Positions 44,701 through 53,870 of a stretch of 64,000 bases of DNA are shown in pieces. The translations under genes and the position numbers were made by a program. Location of the stretch: contig JAFBAL010000038.1 of the NCBI GenBank assembly GCA_019247845.1, positions 1 to 64,000 on the forward strand, in the 5' to 3' direction. Positions within the stretch are counted from its first letter, which is position 1. Each line of letters begins with the position of its first letter. Below the pieces are notes generated by a model, which was given only the letters and a program-made list of their open reading frames with translations, did no database searches and was not told where the DNA came from. The DNA is from Alphaproteobacteria bacterium (GTDB lineage: Bacteria > Pseudomonadota > Alphaproteobacteria > Micropepsales > Micropepsaceae).

Positions 44701-46637
44701 CCGACTTCAACGGCGAGCTGCGCCTGATGGTCGTGGCGGTGTCGAACGACAAGATGGGCCATGCCGAGCGGCCGATGACGGTGCGCGATCCGGTCGTGGC
44801 CGATCTCGTGCTGCCGCGCTTCCTCGCCCCCGGCGACCACGCGCTCGCGGCCCTCAACCTGAACAACGTCGAAGGCGCGGCCGGCAGCTATACCGCGACC
44901 GTGACCGCCACGGCGCCGGTGCAGGTGGGCGCCAGCGGCTCGGTCACCAGGACGCTGAACAAGGGCCAGCGCGTGCTGATCCCCGTCGAGATGACGGCGA
45001 ACGGCATGGGCATCTCCGACGTGGCGCTCAAGGTCACTGGTCCCGGCGGCTTCAACGTGATGCACACCTGGCAGATCCAGTCGCGCGCGCCGCAGCTCGA
45101 CATCGCCCGCGACGAGATCCAGCCGTTTGCGCCGAACGCGACCTATCGCGCGGACAAGTCGCTGGTGGCCGATCTCTATCCCGGCACGACGACGGTGGCG
45201 CTCACCGTCTCGGCGGCGCACGGCTACAACGACGTGCCGGGCCTGCTGCGCTGGCTCGACAAGTATCCTTATGGCTGCATCGAGCAGACCACCAGCCGCG
45301 CCATGCCGCTGCTGGTGTTCAACGACCTGGCCGATCTGGCGGGCCTGCCGCGCGACCAGCGGCTGCATGCGCGCGAGCAGGAGGCTGTCGATGCCGTGCT
45401 CGACATGCAGAACTATGCCGGCAATTTCGGCATGTGGGCGCCGGGCAGCGATGCCGAGCCTTGGATCAGCGTCTTCGCGCTCGATTTCCTGAACCAGGCC
45501 AAGGCCAAGGGCTTCGTGGTGCCGAACGACGCGCTGCGCCGCGGCACCGCATGGCTCAAGACCGCCGCGTCTTCGGACTCCAACGACGACAACACCCGCG
45601 CCTATGCGTTCTATCTCCTCGCGCGCATGGGCCAGGTGAACGTCAGCGACCTGCGCTACTTCTCCGATACGCGCGGGCCGGAGTTCAAGACGGCCATCGC
45701 CGCCTCGCTCACCGCCGCCGCGGCCAACGACGTCGGCGACAAGGCGCGCGCGGCCTTCGGCTTCAACAAGGCGCGCGAGATCGTGATGAGCGCCAAGGTC
45801 AACGAATATCCGTCGACCGATTACGGCTCGTACCTGCGCGACGTCGCGGGGACCACCGCGCTCGCCGCCGAAAGCGGGCAGGCGCAGCTCATCCCGGCGC
45901 TGCTGTCCAAGGCCGACCAGACCGACATGCGGCTGAACGCGACGACGACGCAGGAGAAGGCCTGGATGCTGCGCGCGGCCTATGAGCTGACGCGGCAGAA
46001 GGTGCCGCTCAACATCCTGTTGAACGGCAAGCCGGCCATTCCGCGCGCCGGCTCGATCCGCCTGTCGCCGAACGAGGGGCAGCTCGCGGCCGGGCTCAAC
46101 TTCCTGAACAAGGGCGACGCCACGGTGTGGCGCACGACCTCGGTCCAGGGCACGCCGTCGACGCCGCTGCCCGCGCTCGACAACGGCTTCACGATGACCA
46201 AGACGCTGTGGACCATGCAGGGGACGCCGGCCGATCTTTCCAACATCCACCAGAACGACCGCATCATGATCGTGCTGGCGGGCCAGATGCCCAACAATTT
46301 CTATCACCAGATGGGCACGATCGACCTTCTGCCCGCAGGCTTCGAGGTGGAGATGTCGCTGTCGGGCGACGACGGCAAGCCGTATGCGTTCCTGCCGGCG
46401 CTCAACTACCTGAGCATGGCGGATTCGCGCGACGACCGCTTCGTCGGCGCCTTCGACGTCGGCTCGAACTATCACGATCCGAAGAAGCCCGAGCCGCAGC
46501 CGAAATTCGCGGTCGCCTATGTCGCGCGCGCGACGACGACCGGCACCTTCGTGCTGCCCGCCGGCGTCGTCGAGGACATGTACGCGCCGGGCGTGATGGC
46601 GCGCACGACTTTGGGGAGCGTGACGATCAAGCCGTGA
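41736..46637 (+). CDS. yfhM: Alpha-2-macroglobulin family protein (YfhM-like) with thioester motif
   Basis: 1633 residues from ATG 41736. N-terminal hydrophobic anchor (RRLLVVGGAVVAIVVAALAGLYVLGG) without lipobox cysteine, so it is probably anchored by a helix rather than lipid. MG-type beta domains follow; the macroglobulin core shows YTERGIYRPGEVVQ (about residues 405-420). The thioester site PYGCIEQTTSRAMPLL is intact (C1181, E1183, Q1184). Such proteins trap proteases that enter the periplasm, protecting cells with PBP1C. pbpC overlaps its stop by GTGA, the usual partner. Confidence 0.93.
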   Translation: MEQNMRRLLVVGGAVVAIVVAALAGLYVLGGRGPNGAPNGGILARLESGLGSLTASLSPPKTAPAGEGETFAFRRLEVDTTKPQAEACFVFTRDLDASGKTHYLDYVSIDPETRVAAHVVDTRLCLAGMDFNTTYNVTLKTGLPDAAGDKLIEDETVPVELRDKPSVVRFSGGIVLPRDNAQGVPVTTVNISKLRVKLIRVGDRLLSQIESGVVDQTSLYTWDDNDLQNSQGKLVWEGTMDVQVVKNDSVVTLIPINQILKDKKPGAYVLLAMDALKKKDNGDDYYESDDIATQWVIDSDTALTSFRGANGMTVFARSYAKATPLSGVKLTLVARDNNELATVTTDGSGRADFDAGLMKATGGEEPVVVMAYAGDDFSFLDLRRPAFDLTDRGVSGRETPGPIDAFLYTERGIYRPGEVVQASAMLRDRVGAALSAPLTLVATRPDGLEVSRTTIRGDQLAAGMATWPLKLSKTAPHGRWQIAAYVDTSKNAPSVGRVQFDVQDFVPQKLKVTLTSETKVGHPNSDIVVKAETRFLYGAPGSGLSGEGEARIVTDTDPFDGFSQYQFGRIDDTFSDVSITMNVPDSDANGVTEATATVGDLAETTLPLKAMIKVSIHEPGGRVTSKTVDVPVRTRDVFIGIRPEFDGWSVAENTPARFDAVALNGDGKRISLSGLTFSWVKEDTTYQWFQEDGSWKYKSVTRDRLITSGTMAIGASGLAKLAQSLPWGDYRLTITDPKSGAASSYRFYSGWAASADGDRPDRIPVAADKPKYRAGETAKVNIKPTSNGKALIVVAGDKVFSSQLVDAPAGGTTVNIPVSADWGAGAYVLVTDYKPLNEATGREPVRSIGLTWLAVDNSPRTLTALIGGPSKITPRQKVTIPVTIKGLGSNEDAYLTLAAVDEGILQLTDYKSPDPNDYYFGKRRLGVDMRDDYGRLIKAEKGAVGSMREGGDSFGGRSLSVVPIKTVALFSGLVKVGAGGIANVTLDVPDFNGELRLMVVAVSNDKMGHAERPMTVRDPVVADLVLPRFLAPGDHALAALNLNNVEGAAGSYTATVTATAPVQVGASGSVTRTLNKGQRVLIPVEMTANGMGISDVALKVTGPGGFNVMHTWQIQSRAPQLDIARDEIQPFAPNATYRADKSLVADLYPGTTTVALTVSAAHGYNDVPGLLRWLDKYPYGCIEQTTSRAMPLLVFNDLADLAGLPRDQRLHAREQEAVDAVLDMQNYAGNFGMWAPGSDAEPWISVFALDFLNQAKAKGFVVPNDALRRGTAWLKTAASSDSNDDNTRAYAFYLLARMGQVNVSDLRYFSDTRGPEFKTAIAASLTAAAANDVGDKARAAFGFNKAREIVMSAKVNEYPSTDYGSYLRDVAGTTALAAESGQAQLIPALLSKADQTDMRLNATTTQEKAWMLRAAYELTRQKVPLNILLNGKPAIPRAGSIRLSPNEGQLAAGLNFLNKGDATVWRTTSVQGTPSTPLPALDNGFTMTKTLWTMQGTPADLSNIHQNDRIMIVLAGQMPNNFYHQMGTIDLLPAGFEVEMSLSGDDGKPYAFLPALNYLSMADSRDDRFVGAFDVGSNYHDPKKPEPQPKFAVAYVARATTTGTFVLPAGVVEDMYAPGVMARTTLGSVTIKP

Positions 46638-48730
46638 GGCGTCCCCGTTTTGTAACCGTAGCGTTCACGCTCCTCGGCCTCGTCTGCGCGGTCGCGGCGG
46701 CCGACGTCGCCAATCCGCCCGACATGACGCGGGCCGAGACGCTGTCGCCCGAGGTGGTGGCGCGCGACGGCACCTTGCTGCGCGCCTATCTGACCCGGGA
46801 TGGCTATTGGCGCATCAGGACCGAGGTCCGCGACGTCTCGCCCCGCTATCTCGCGCTGCTCAAGGCGTACGAGGACCGCCGCTTCGACGCGCATTCGGGC
46901 GTCGATCCGCTGGCCATGATGCGCGCGATGGGCCAGCTCGCCCGCAACGGGCGCATCGTCTCCGGCGGCTCGACCTTGACCATGCAGGTCGCGCGCCTGC
47001 TCGAGCCGCGGCGCAAGGGCATCGTCACCAAGCTGTTCCAGATGATGCGCGCGGTGCAGCTCGAGGAGCGCTATTCCAAGGACGAGATCCTGTCGCTCTA
47101 TCTGAGCCTGGCGCCGTTCGGCGGCAACCTGGAAGGCGTGCGCGCGGCTTCGCTATCCTATTTCGGCAAGGAGCCGAGCCAGATCGATCTCGCCCAGGCG
47201 GCGCTCTTGGTCGCGCTGCCGCAATCTCCCGTCAAGCAACGCCCCGACCGCCACGCCATCGCGGCTCTCAAAGGCCGCGACAAGGTCCTGAACCGCATGA
47301 TCGAGGAGGGCGTCGTCACCGCCTCCGACGCGCATGTCGCGATGACGGAGGGCGTGCCCTTCGCGCGCCAGCCGATGCCCTTGATGGCGCCGCATCTCTC
47401 CGACCGGCTGGTGAAGCACAACAAGACCTCCAACAAGAGTTCACGCATCGCCACGACCGTCGACGCAAGCCTGCAAGGCGCGGTCGAGCGGCTGGCGGCG
47501 CAGGAAGTGAACTACTTCGACGACGGCGCGACGCTCGCCGTGATCGTGGTCGAGAACAGGACGCGCAACGTGCTGGCTTACGTCGGCGGCACCGCCTATT
47601 GGGGACCGGCGGGGCAGATCGATCTCGCCAATCGCCCGCGCTCGCCGGGCTCGGCGCTCAAGCCCTTCATCTACGGGCTGGCTTTCGACGACCTGATCCT
47701 GCACCCCCTGTCGCGCATGGAGGATGCGCCGACCAATTTCGGCGACTATGCGCCGCGCGATTTCGACGGCGGCTTCCAGGGCGAGATCACCGCGCGCGAC
47801 GCGCTGCGCATGTCGCTGAACGTGCCGGCGGTGATGGTGCTCGACAAGGTCGGGCCGCTCGCCTTCACGCTCACCTTGCAGAACGCGGGCGCGCATCTCG
47901 CGTTTCCGGCGCATAGCGCGAGCCCCAGCCTGCCGGTCGCGCTGGGCGGTCTCGGCATCAGCCTGAACGACATCGTCATGCTCTATGCCGGCATCGCCGA
48001 GGGTGGGCAGGCCCGCGCGTTGCGTACCATCGCAGATACGCCCGACGCGCCGAAGCACCGGCTGTTCGGCGCGGTTGCGTCCTATTACCTGCGCGACATC
48101 CTGGACGGCGTGACCCTGCCCGACGGCTGGGCGATGGGGCAGGGGCTGGTGAGGAAGCGCACAGTGGGCTTCAAGACCGGGACGTCCTACGGCTTCCGCG
48201 ACGCGTGGTCGGTGGGATTCTCGAACGACTATACGGTGGGCGTGTGGGTCGGCCGCGCCGATGGCACGCCGCGCCCGGGCCATATCGGCCGCGACCAGGC
48301 GGCGCCGATCCTGCTCAAGACCTTCGAGCTTTTGCCCGACGACAGGCGGCCCGCGCCGCTCGTGCCCGCCGGCGCGATCATGGTGGCCAACTCCGACCAG
48401 CTGCCGCCCTCGCTTCGCGTCTTCACGCGCGACAGCGAGCCCAAGCAGCAGGTCGCGGTCGTGGTCCCGCCCCCCTCGATCTCGTTCCCGCCCAACGGCG
48501 CGACCGTGCCGCTGCCCGACGCGAAGTCCGCCGACAAGACCATCGTGCTCAAGGCCGACGGCGGCAAGGGGCCGCTCACCTGGCTGGTCGACGGCAACCT
48601 GGTCGGCACCTTCGACCGCTTCCAGCCCGCGCTCTATGCGCCCTTGGGTGAAGGCATCGCGCATGTCACCGTTGTCGACAGCCAGGGCCGCAGCGATAGT
48701 TCGGAGGTGCGGTTCAAGCGCCTGAAATGA
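46634..48730 (+). CDS. pbpC: Penicillin-binding protein 1C
   Basis: 698 residues; GTG start overlapping the yfhM stop (GTGA), directly before the anchor RFVTVAFTLLGLVCAVAAA. Transglycosylase (GT51) domain: KAYEDRRFDAHSGVD (E80), GGSTLTMQVARLLEP (residues 111-125). Transpeptidase: SPGSALKPF (S340, K343) and KTGTSYGFRDAW. C-terminal BiPBP_C domain (about 610-698) with SISFPPNGATVPLP and VDGNLVG. It makes or repairs peptidoglycan; with YfhM it forms a common protective pair. Confidence 0.95.
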   Translation: MRRPRFVTVAFTLLGLVCAVAAADVANPPDMTRAETLSPEVVARDGTLLRAYLTRDGYWRIRTEVRDVSPRYLALLKAYEDRRFDAHSGVDPLAMMRAMGQLARNGRIVSGGSTLTMQVARLLEPRRKGIVTKLFQMMRAVQLEERYSKDEILSLYLSLAPFGGNLEGVRAASLSYFGKEPSQIDLAQAALLVALPQSPVKQRPDRHAIAALKGRDKVLNRMIEEGVVTASDAHVAMTEGVPFARQPMPLMAPHLSDRLVKHNKTSNKSSRIATTVDASLQGAVERLAAQEVNYFDDGATLAVIVVENRTRNVLAYVGGTAYWGPAGQIDLANRPRSPGSALKPFIYGLAFDDLILHPLSRMEDAPTNFGDYAPRDFDGGFQGEITARDALRMSLNVPAVMVLDKVGPLAFTLTLQNAGAHLAFPAHSASPSLPVALGGLGISLNDIVMLYAGIAEGGQARALRTIADTPDAPKHRLFGAVASYYLRDILDGVTLPDGWAMGQGLVRKRTVGFKTGTSYGFRDAWSVGFSNDYTVGVWVGRADGTPRPGHIGRDQAAPILLKTFELLPDDRRPAPLVPAGAIMVANSDQLPPSLRVFTRDSEPKQQVAVVVPPPSISFPPNGATVPLPDAKSADKTIVLKADGGKGPLTWLVDGNLVGTFDRFQPALYAPLGEGIAHVTVVDSQGRSDSSEVRFKRLK

Positions 48731-48733
48731 ATC

Positions 48734-50170
48734 TCACCGCGGCGGGTTGTCGAGAAGGTAGGGATAGCCGCTGTTGATATGCGCGTCCTGGCCCCAGATC
48801 GCCGGATCGAACCCGCTGGGCAGCTGCGCCTTGAGTTTCGCGCTGTGGAGGCCGGTGACGCCGCGATCGTTGGACGGGCTGCCGGCGCCTTGCGAAGGGT
48901 CGCTGATGCCGCTGGTGTCCAGATCCCAGTAGACTGACCTGGTGTTGACGCTCGTATCCTCGCCGATCGCGCCGCCATCGATGCCGCCCGCCGGAGCCGA
49001 GATCGCCGCGGTCGAATAGGAGGTGCCCAGGATCTCGAAGCTTCCGCCCTGCGTGTTGATCCCGGCCAGCCCGCCGAAGACGTTGTTGCCGGCCGAGCCG
49101 GTCACCGAGCCCCGGGCATAACAGTCCAGGACGAAGCCGCCCTGGGTGAAGCCGACGATGCCTCCCGCGGCGGCCGCGTTGCCGGACACCGAGACCGCGC
49201 CGGTGGAAAAGCTCGTCTGCAGAGAGGCGAAGCAGCATCCGGCGAATAGGACGCCCACCAAGCCGCCGCTCGAGCCCTTGGAACTGGACGTCACGTCGAC
49301 CGCGGCCTGGGACGACGTGATCGCATTGAACGACGTGCCCACCAGGCCGCCGGCCTCGACGACGCCGTCGGACGAGGTGACGTGCACCGCTCCGGTCGCG
49401 CGCACGTTCTGCACGGTACCGAAGTTGTTGCCGATCAGAATCGCGGCATTGCCGGAATTCCCGAAATGGGTGATGTCGGCCGAGACGAGGTTGAGGTCGC
49501 GCACGCTCGCCGCTGCCGATGTCTGGCCGATCAACGCGACCTGGCCGTCGCTGCCGTTGATCTGGAAATGCGAGATGGTGTTGCCCAGCCCTTCGAAGAT
49601 TCCGTCCAGGTTGGCCACCGGTGCCATCTGATAGAGCTTGCGCGCCTCGCCGATATCGCGCGCCAGCGCGACGCGCACGGCCGAGCCGGTCGCCGCCTTG
49701 GCGAGCTTCCTGAGGCTGCCGACGAGCTTGTACTTGTCGCCGCCGATGGTGAGCTTGCTCGATGTGTCCGAGAACGCGACGTGCCCCTTCTTCGCGAAGC
49801 GCAGCGTGCCGTCGCCGCTGGCGTCGCTGTCGGGCGTCAGCGTCAGCGCGCCGGCGCCGGCCACCGTGAGGACCGCGTTGAAGCGGATCGAACCGGCGGC
49901 GCTCAGCGTCAGCTTCTGCGTCCCCGGCCAGCTCAGAGGTGAGTCGAGCTCGATGTCCTGGGAGACGTTGCCGCTGGTGACCGTGACGTTGCCGGCCGCC
50001 AGGAATCCCTCGAGGTCGTCGACGTTCAGCACCGCATCAGCGGCCGTCGCCGTGCAGCTTCCGGCGCTGCAGCTCATGTTCGAGGTGGGCGCCGTGGAGA
50101 TGACGACCGAGGCCTGGGCGGCGGACGCCGCGGCAAGCGCGAGAAACGCTGCAAGAAGACGACGCGACAT
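48734..50170 (-). CDS. Secreted GLUG-repeat (adhesin-like) protein
   Basis: 478 residues from ATG 50170 (GGAG six bases upstream). Sec signal MSRRLLAAFLALAAASAAQA. The middle to C-terminal part has GLUG-type repeats: GGLVGTSFNAI, GGLVGVLFAG, GGIVGFTQGG, GGLAGINTQGG, spaced 35-45 residues, which build a right-handed beta-helix in surface adhesins and filamentous-haemagglutinin-like proteins. It ends in a typical VYWDLDTSG and GYPYLLDNPP segment. There is no anchor or secretion domain, so export past the outer membrane is unclear. It is convergent with pbpC, three bases apart. Confidence 0.8.
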   Translation of the reverse strand: MSRRLLAAFLALAAASAAQASVVISTAPTSNMSCSAGSCTATAADAVLNVDDLEGFLAAGNVTVTSGNVSQDIELDSPLSWPGTQKLTLSAAGSIRFNAVLTVAGAGALTLTPDSDASGDGTLRFAKKGHVAFSDTSSKLTIGGDKYKLVGSLRKLAKAATGSAVRVALARDIGEARKLYQMAPVANLDGIFEGLGNTISHFQINGSDGQVALIGQTSAAASVRDLNLVSADITHFGNSGNAAILIGNNFGTVQNVRATGAVHVTSSDGVVEAGGLVGTSFNAITSSQAAVDVTSSSKGSSGGLVGVLFAGCCFASLQTSFSTGAVSVSGNAAAAGGIVGFTQGGFVLDCYARGSVTGSAGNNVFGGLAGINTQGGSFEILGTSYSTAAISAPAGGIDGGAIGEDTSVNTRSVYWDLDTSGISDPSQGAGSPSNDRGVTGLHSAKLKAQLPSGFDPAIWGQDAHINSGYPYLLDNPPR

Positions 50171-50279
50171 TGGCAACTCCGCCTTGGACCGGTGCGGGTC
50201 ATAGCACGGACGGATGGCGGCACAACCGAGCCGGCGCGGCCCTTGACCGCAACCTTGTTTTGCGCAGGCTGCGAGCCGC

Positions 50280-51536
50280 ATGACCGAGCCCGGATTCGAC
50301 CGCCTTCGCGCCTTTGTGATCCTGTTCCTGAGCCTCATGTGCATGGGCGCAGGCCAGTCCGTGATGTTCGCGATCCTGCCCTCGCTGGTGCGCCGGCTGC
50401 ATCTGACCGAGTTCGAAGGCTCGCTGCCCTTCGTGATGTCGGCCACGATCTGGCTGTTCACCAGCGGGTTCTGGGGCGGGCAGAGCGACCGGCTCGGGCG
50501 CAAGCCGATCATCCTTCTGGGACTCGTCGCCTTCGGCGTGTCGTTCGCCTCGTTCGCAGGAATCGCCGATCTGGGATTGCATGCGATCCTGCCCATTGCG
50601 GTCGCCTATCCGCTGATGATCGCGGCGCGCGCGCTCTACGGCATCTTCGGCTCGGGCACCTCGCCCGCGGCGCAGGCCTATATCGCCGACCGCACGACGC
50701 GCGAGGAGCGCACCCGCGGCGTCGCCACCTTGAGCGCGGCCTTCGGCTTGGGCATCGCCGTGGGCCCCGGCATCGGCGGCGCGCTGGTCGTGTTCGGGCT
50801 GTTCGCGCCGTTCTATTTCGTCGCCGCCGTCGCCTTCGCCAGCGCCGCGGCGATCTGGTTCCTGCTTCCCGAGCACGGCAAGCCGCACGTCCAGGCGGCA
50901 CGCACCCGCACGCTCAAATGGCACGACCGGCGCATCTGGCCCTTCATCGTCTTCGGCGTGGGCATCTCGACCGCGGGCGCGGTGCCGATCCAGACCATCG
51001 GCTATCTCTTCATCGACGTGCTGCACTACACGCCGAAAGAGGCGCCGCAGTACACGAGCATCGGCCTGATGGCGAGCGCGGCGGCGGCGCTGTTCGCGCA
51101 GATCGTCGTGGTCCAGCTGTTCCGGCCGTCGGCGCGCACCTTGATGCGCTGGGGCGGCGCGATCTGCATCCTCTCCTTCAGCTTGCTCGCGATCGGGCGC
51201 CAGTTCGGGCCGCTGGTCTTCGCGCTGATGATCAACGGGCTGGGCTTCGGCATGGTGCGGCCCGGCTATGCCGCGGCAGCATCGCTCGCCGTCGATCCGC
51301 ACGAGCAGGGCGCCATCGCGGGGCTGACCGGCGCCACCTCGGGCGCGGGCTTCATCGCGGGCCCGATGATCGCGACCTATCTCTATCATCTGCATCCGAG
51401 CGCGCCGTACGCCTTCGGCGGCGGGCTGATGCTGATCTGCTATCTCTATTCGCTGTTCTCGCCGCACCTGAAGAACGCCGGCCTCGTGCCCGACGAGGAG
51501 CAGATCGAGGCGTCGGAGGACATCCCGAACGCCTAG
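50280..51536 (+). CDS. MFS transporter
   Basis: 418 residues, about twelve helices. The major-facilitator motif between helices 2 and 3 is GGQSDRLGRKPII (about residues 65-77). A second R-rich segment IADRTTREERTRGVA stands in the helix 4-5 loop. Most like drug or metabolite exporters of the TetA/Bcr group. Substrate unknown. Its TAG stop shares CTAG with the stop of convergent mltB. Confidence 0.88.
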   Translation: MTEPGFDRLRAFVILFLSLMCMGAGQSVMFAILPSLVRRLHLTEFEGSLPFVMSATIWLFTSGFWGGQSDRLGRKPIILLGLVAFGVSFASFAGIADLGLHAILPIAVAYPLMIAARALYGIFGSGTSPAAQAYIADRTTREERTRGVATLSAAFGLGIAVGPGIGGALVVFGLFAPFYFVAAVAFASAAAIWFLLPEHGKPHVQAARTRTLKWHDRRIWPFIVFGVGISTAGAVPIQTIGYLFIDVLHYTPKEAPQYTSIGLMASAAAALFAQIVVVQLFRPSARTLMRWGGAICILSFSLLAIGRQFGPLVFALMINGLGFGMVRPGYAAAASLAVDPHEQGAIAGLTGATSGAGFIAGPMIATYLYHLHPSAPYAFGGGLMLICYLYSLFSPHLKNAGLVPDEEQIEASEDIPNA

Positions 51537-52795
51537 CGTTTCGCCTGTGCGGCCATCGCGATGCGGGTCAGCAGGTCCGCGGTCGCGAACCCGTCGGCGG
51601 GAAGTCCGTGGCCTTTCTGCCAGTCGCGCAGCGCCGCGCGCGCCTTTTTCCCCAAGATGCCGTCGATCTTGCCGATGTCGTAGCCGAGCTTGCCCAGATA
51701 GGTCTGGAACGCGATGCGCTCATCGCGGCTCAAGGGCTGCTCGTCGCGCGGCCAGGGGGCGACGACAGGGGCCGCGCCTCTGATGCGATCCGCCAGCAGC
51801 GACACCGCCAGCGCATAGGACGCCGCGTTGTTGTATTTCAGGATGACCTTGAAGTTGTCGAATACCATGAAGGCCGGGCCGCGCGCGCCGGCGGGCAGGT
51901 AGATCGCGCCGTATTCTTCGCTGCGCGGCAGGTCGAGCCCTGCGATCGTCTTGACGCCCAGTCTCTTCCAATCCGAAACCGGCCTGGTGGTGTCGACGTC
52001 GGCGAGCTCGTAAGCGAAGCCCTGCGGCAGCGCGACCTCGTAGCCCCATTTGTTGCCGCGCTGCCAGCCGGCATCGGCCAGCACGTTCGCGGCCGAGGCC
52101 AGCGCGTCGGCGGACGAGCGCCACAGGTCGATCGTCCCGTCGCCGTCGCCGTCGACCGCGTGCGCCAGGAACGTCGACGGCACGAACTGCGTCTGGCCGA
52201 AGGCGCCGGCCCAGGACGAAGTCATCTGCCCGGGCGCGAAGTGCTGCTGCTGCATCATCTTCAGCGCCGCGATCAGCTCGGGCCGGGCGAAGTCGGTGCG
52301 CGGGCCGTCATAGGCCAAGGTTGCCAGCGCCTCGAACATGTTGAACGGCTCGGTGCCCTGGCCGTAATTGCTCTCGTTCCCCCAGACCGAGACCAGCACC
52401 TCCTTCGGCACGCCGTATTTGGCCTCGATGGCGGATAGCGTCTGCAGGTTGGCCGAAAGCGCCGCCTGGCCGTTGGCCACGCGCCTGTCCGACACGGCGC
52501 TGTCCAGATAGGCCCAGATGGGGCGGGAGAACTCCGGCTGGTTGAGGTTCAGGTCCTCGACCTTCTGGTTGCGGCCGATCCGCGCAAAAGCCAGGTCGTA
52601 GGTCGCGGGCTTGATCCCGGCCCGGATGGCCTCGGCGCGGAAATCGCGCACGAAATCCTGGAATTTCTGGTCGGCGGGCGGGAGCGGCGCGGCCGGTCCG
52701 GCATTTGTTGCCGTTGGGGCAGCCTTGCTTCCGGCCGCGGCCATGGCCCCCAGCATCAGGACCGCCGCCGCACATCGAATCCAAGCCTTGACCAT
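51533..52795 (-). CDS. Lytic murein transglycosylase, MltB type, with peptidoglycan-binding domain
   Basis: 420 residues with a Sec signal ([22 protein letters not shown]) and no lipobox. Catalytic domain: [14 protein letters not shown] with the active-site glutamate, [29 protein letters not shown], and AYELADV. C-terminal PG_binding_1 domain (about residues 355-412): [19 protein letters not shown]...[18 protein letters not shown]. It cuts the MurNAc-GlcNAc bond with 1,6-anhydro product. Single gene. Confidence 0.93.
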   Translation of the reverse strand: MVKAWIRCAAAVLMLGAMAAAGSKAAPTATNAGPAAPLPPADQKFQDFVRDFRAEAIRAGIKPATYDLAFARIGRNQKVEDLNLNQPEFSRPIWAYLDSAVSDRRVANGQAALSANLQTLSAIEAKYGVPKEVLVSVWGNESNYGQGTEPFNMFEALATLAYDGPRTDFARPELIAALKMMQQQHFAPGQMTSSWAGAFGQTQFVPSTFLAHAVDGDGDGTIDLWRSSADALASAANVLADAGWQRGNKWGYEVALPQGFAYELADVDTTRPVSDWKRLGVKTIAGLDLPRSEEYGAIYLPAGARGPAFMVFDNFKVILKYNNAASYALAVSLLADRIRGAAPVVAPWPRDEQPLSRDERIAFQTYLGKLGYDIGKIDGILGKKARAALRDWQKGHGLPADGFATADLLTRIAMAAQAKR

Positions 52796-52870
52796 GCTCT
52801 TCCCCGTTTGGTCCCTTCTAGCACGGTCCGGACGGCCGAATTGCGGCGGAAAAGGCGGCTTTTTCAGCGG

Positions 52871-52899
52871 TTGACAGGGAAAATCCGTCTCATTAGGTT
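52871..52899 (+). promoter_or_regulatory. Sigma-70-type promoter of rpmJ
   Basis: TTGACA (52871-52876), 17-base spacer, TAGGTT (52894-52899). The -35 box is perfect and spacing ideal; the -10 is fair. It lies 41 bases before the rpmJ ATG. Confidence 0.65.
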
Positions 52900-52939
52900 C
52901 CGCGCCTCTTTCGACGGGCCCTCGGGCCAGAGGCAGGCC

Positions 52940-53065
52940 ATGAAGATCCGCAATTCCCTGAAATCCCTCAAGAAGCGCGACAAGGACTGCCGTGTCATCC
53001 GCCGCCGCGGCCGCACCTACGTCATCAACAAGAAGAACCCCCGCTTCAAGGCGCGTCAGGGCTGA
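52940..53065 (+). CDS. rpmJ: 50S ribosomal protein L36 (bL36, zinc-free form)
   Basis: 41 residues, starting [19 protein letters not shown] and ending RFKARQG. It is the longer alphaproteobacterial type, keeping one cysteine instead of the four zinc ligands. Stand-alone gene with its own promoter, as usual in this class. Confidence 0.95.
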   Translation: MKIRNSLKSLKKRDKDCRVIRRRGRTYVINKKNPRFKARQG

Positions 53066-53071
53066 AGTTCC

Positions 53072-53122
53072 GCGGGCGGTTGTCCCATACGGACAAATAC
53101 CCGATACTCCTGCGTCGCCCGC
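53072..53122 (+). other. Nested inverted repeats downstream of rpmJ
   Basis: GCGGGCG (53072-53078) pairs with CGCCCGC (53116-53122) and encloses a second hairpin TTGTCC-CATAC-GGACAA (53080-53096). There is no T-run. It may end the rpmJ transcript or act as a leader for the small ORF at 53134. Confidence 0.35.
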
Positions 53123-53133
53123 GAGGTTTGGTC

Positions 53134-53250
53134 ATGGATGTCGCCGATTTGCTCAAGCAGGCGGATGCCAGCGGCCCCAGCACGCTTTCCCTTGCTCTAG
53201 CGGCCGGCATCCTCAGCGTCTTCGCAGCCGTCGTCTGGGTCTTCGGCTAG
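53134..53250 (+). CDS. Possible 38-residue single-helix membrane protein
   Basis: ATG at 53134, TAG at 53248-53250. The product is a short polar head (MDVADLLKQADASGPST) and one hydrophobic helix (LSLALAAGILSVFAAVVWVFG), the profile of small inner-membrane proteins. GAGGTTTGGTC precedes the ATG, a fair ribosome site. The stop shares CTAG with the convergent channel gene. No family recognised; a spurious ORF remains possible. Confidence 0.4.
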   Translation: MDVADLLKQADASGPSTLSLALAAGILSVFAAVVWVFG

Positions 53251-53747
53251 CGGTCCGTTTGCGCTGGCGGCGTCTCGACCGCCTTGGCAGCCATATAGCC
53301 CGTCACCGCGCCGGTGAAGACGCCGAAAGCTGCCAACCCGTTTAAGGCTTCGGCTGCAGCCGTCATCCTCGCGAAATCGCCAGCGGGCTGGATATCACCA
53401 TAGCCCAGCGTCGTGATCGTTATCGCCGAGAAATAGATCGCGCCTATGGCCTGATGGACCATCGACGCCGGACCGATTTGGCCGTCCGCGAAGCATTGGG
53501 GCATTTCGATCTCGTACAGACCGGCATATGCGGCAATCAGAAGAAGGAACAGGCCGAGGGAGAACGCTATCGCCGTCGGCCTGTGATGATGGTCGTCGTT
53601 TTTGGCGGAGATGGCCGGGAAGTAGCGCAAAGGCAAATAGTTGATGATGGCGATGAATATCGGGATCGTCACGCCGATCACGAGCTTGACGCTCAACGTG
53701 GCCGCACCCCCGACGAACCCCATAGAGGTGCCCAGAGCGTTCAGCAC
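53247..53747 (-). CDS. Two-TM potassium-channel-like protein
   Basis: 166 residues from a GTG at 53747; the frame is open for about 20 more codons upstream without ATG or GTG, so a non-standard start is possible. Helices at about 20-42, 60-80 and 130-155, with the pore helix and selectivity filter ITITTLGYGDIQP between the last two. That is the Ion_trans_2 plan of a K+ channel. No RCK domain. The second half of the C-terminal helix ends in a short polar tail. Confidence 0.8.
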   Translation of the reverse strand: MLNALGTSMGFVGGAATLSVKLVIGVTIPIFIAIINYLPLRYFPAISAKNDDHHHRPTAIAFSLGLFLLLIAAYAGLYEIEMPQCFADGQIGPASMVHQAIGAIYFSAITITTLGYGDIQPAGDFARMTAAAEALNGLAAFGVFTGAVTGYMAAKAVETPPAQTDR

Positions 53748-53870
53748 GCCGACGATATACAGTTCGAGCCCGAGCCAAGCGGGAATATCTGTTGGAAGGT
53801 TTTTCGCTGGGGGTCATAGTGAGAACGACGACACGTTGACTTAAAGTAGCTTATACCCGGCGTCTTCCAA

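Noticed and set aside
41459..45985. A 1508-codon open frame on the plus strand
   Set aside because: It is a shifted-frame shadow of yfhM, with Arg/Gly/Pro/Ala-rich composition and no domain; yfhM has full macroglobulin features in its own frame.
53838..53870. TTGACT followed by TATACC upstream of glcD as a promoter
   Set aside because: The spacing between the two hexamers is only about ten bases, too short for sigma-70.
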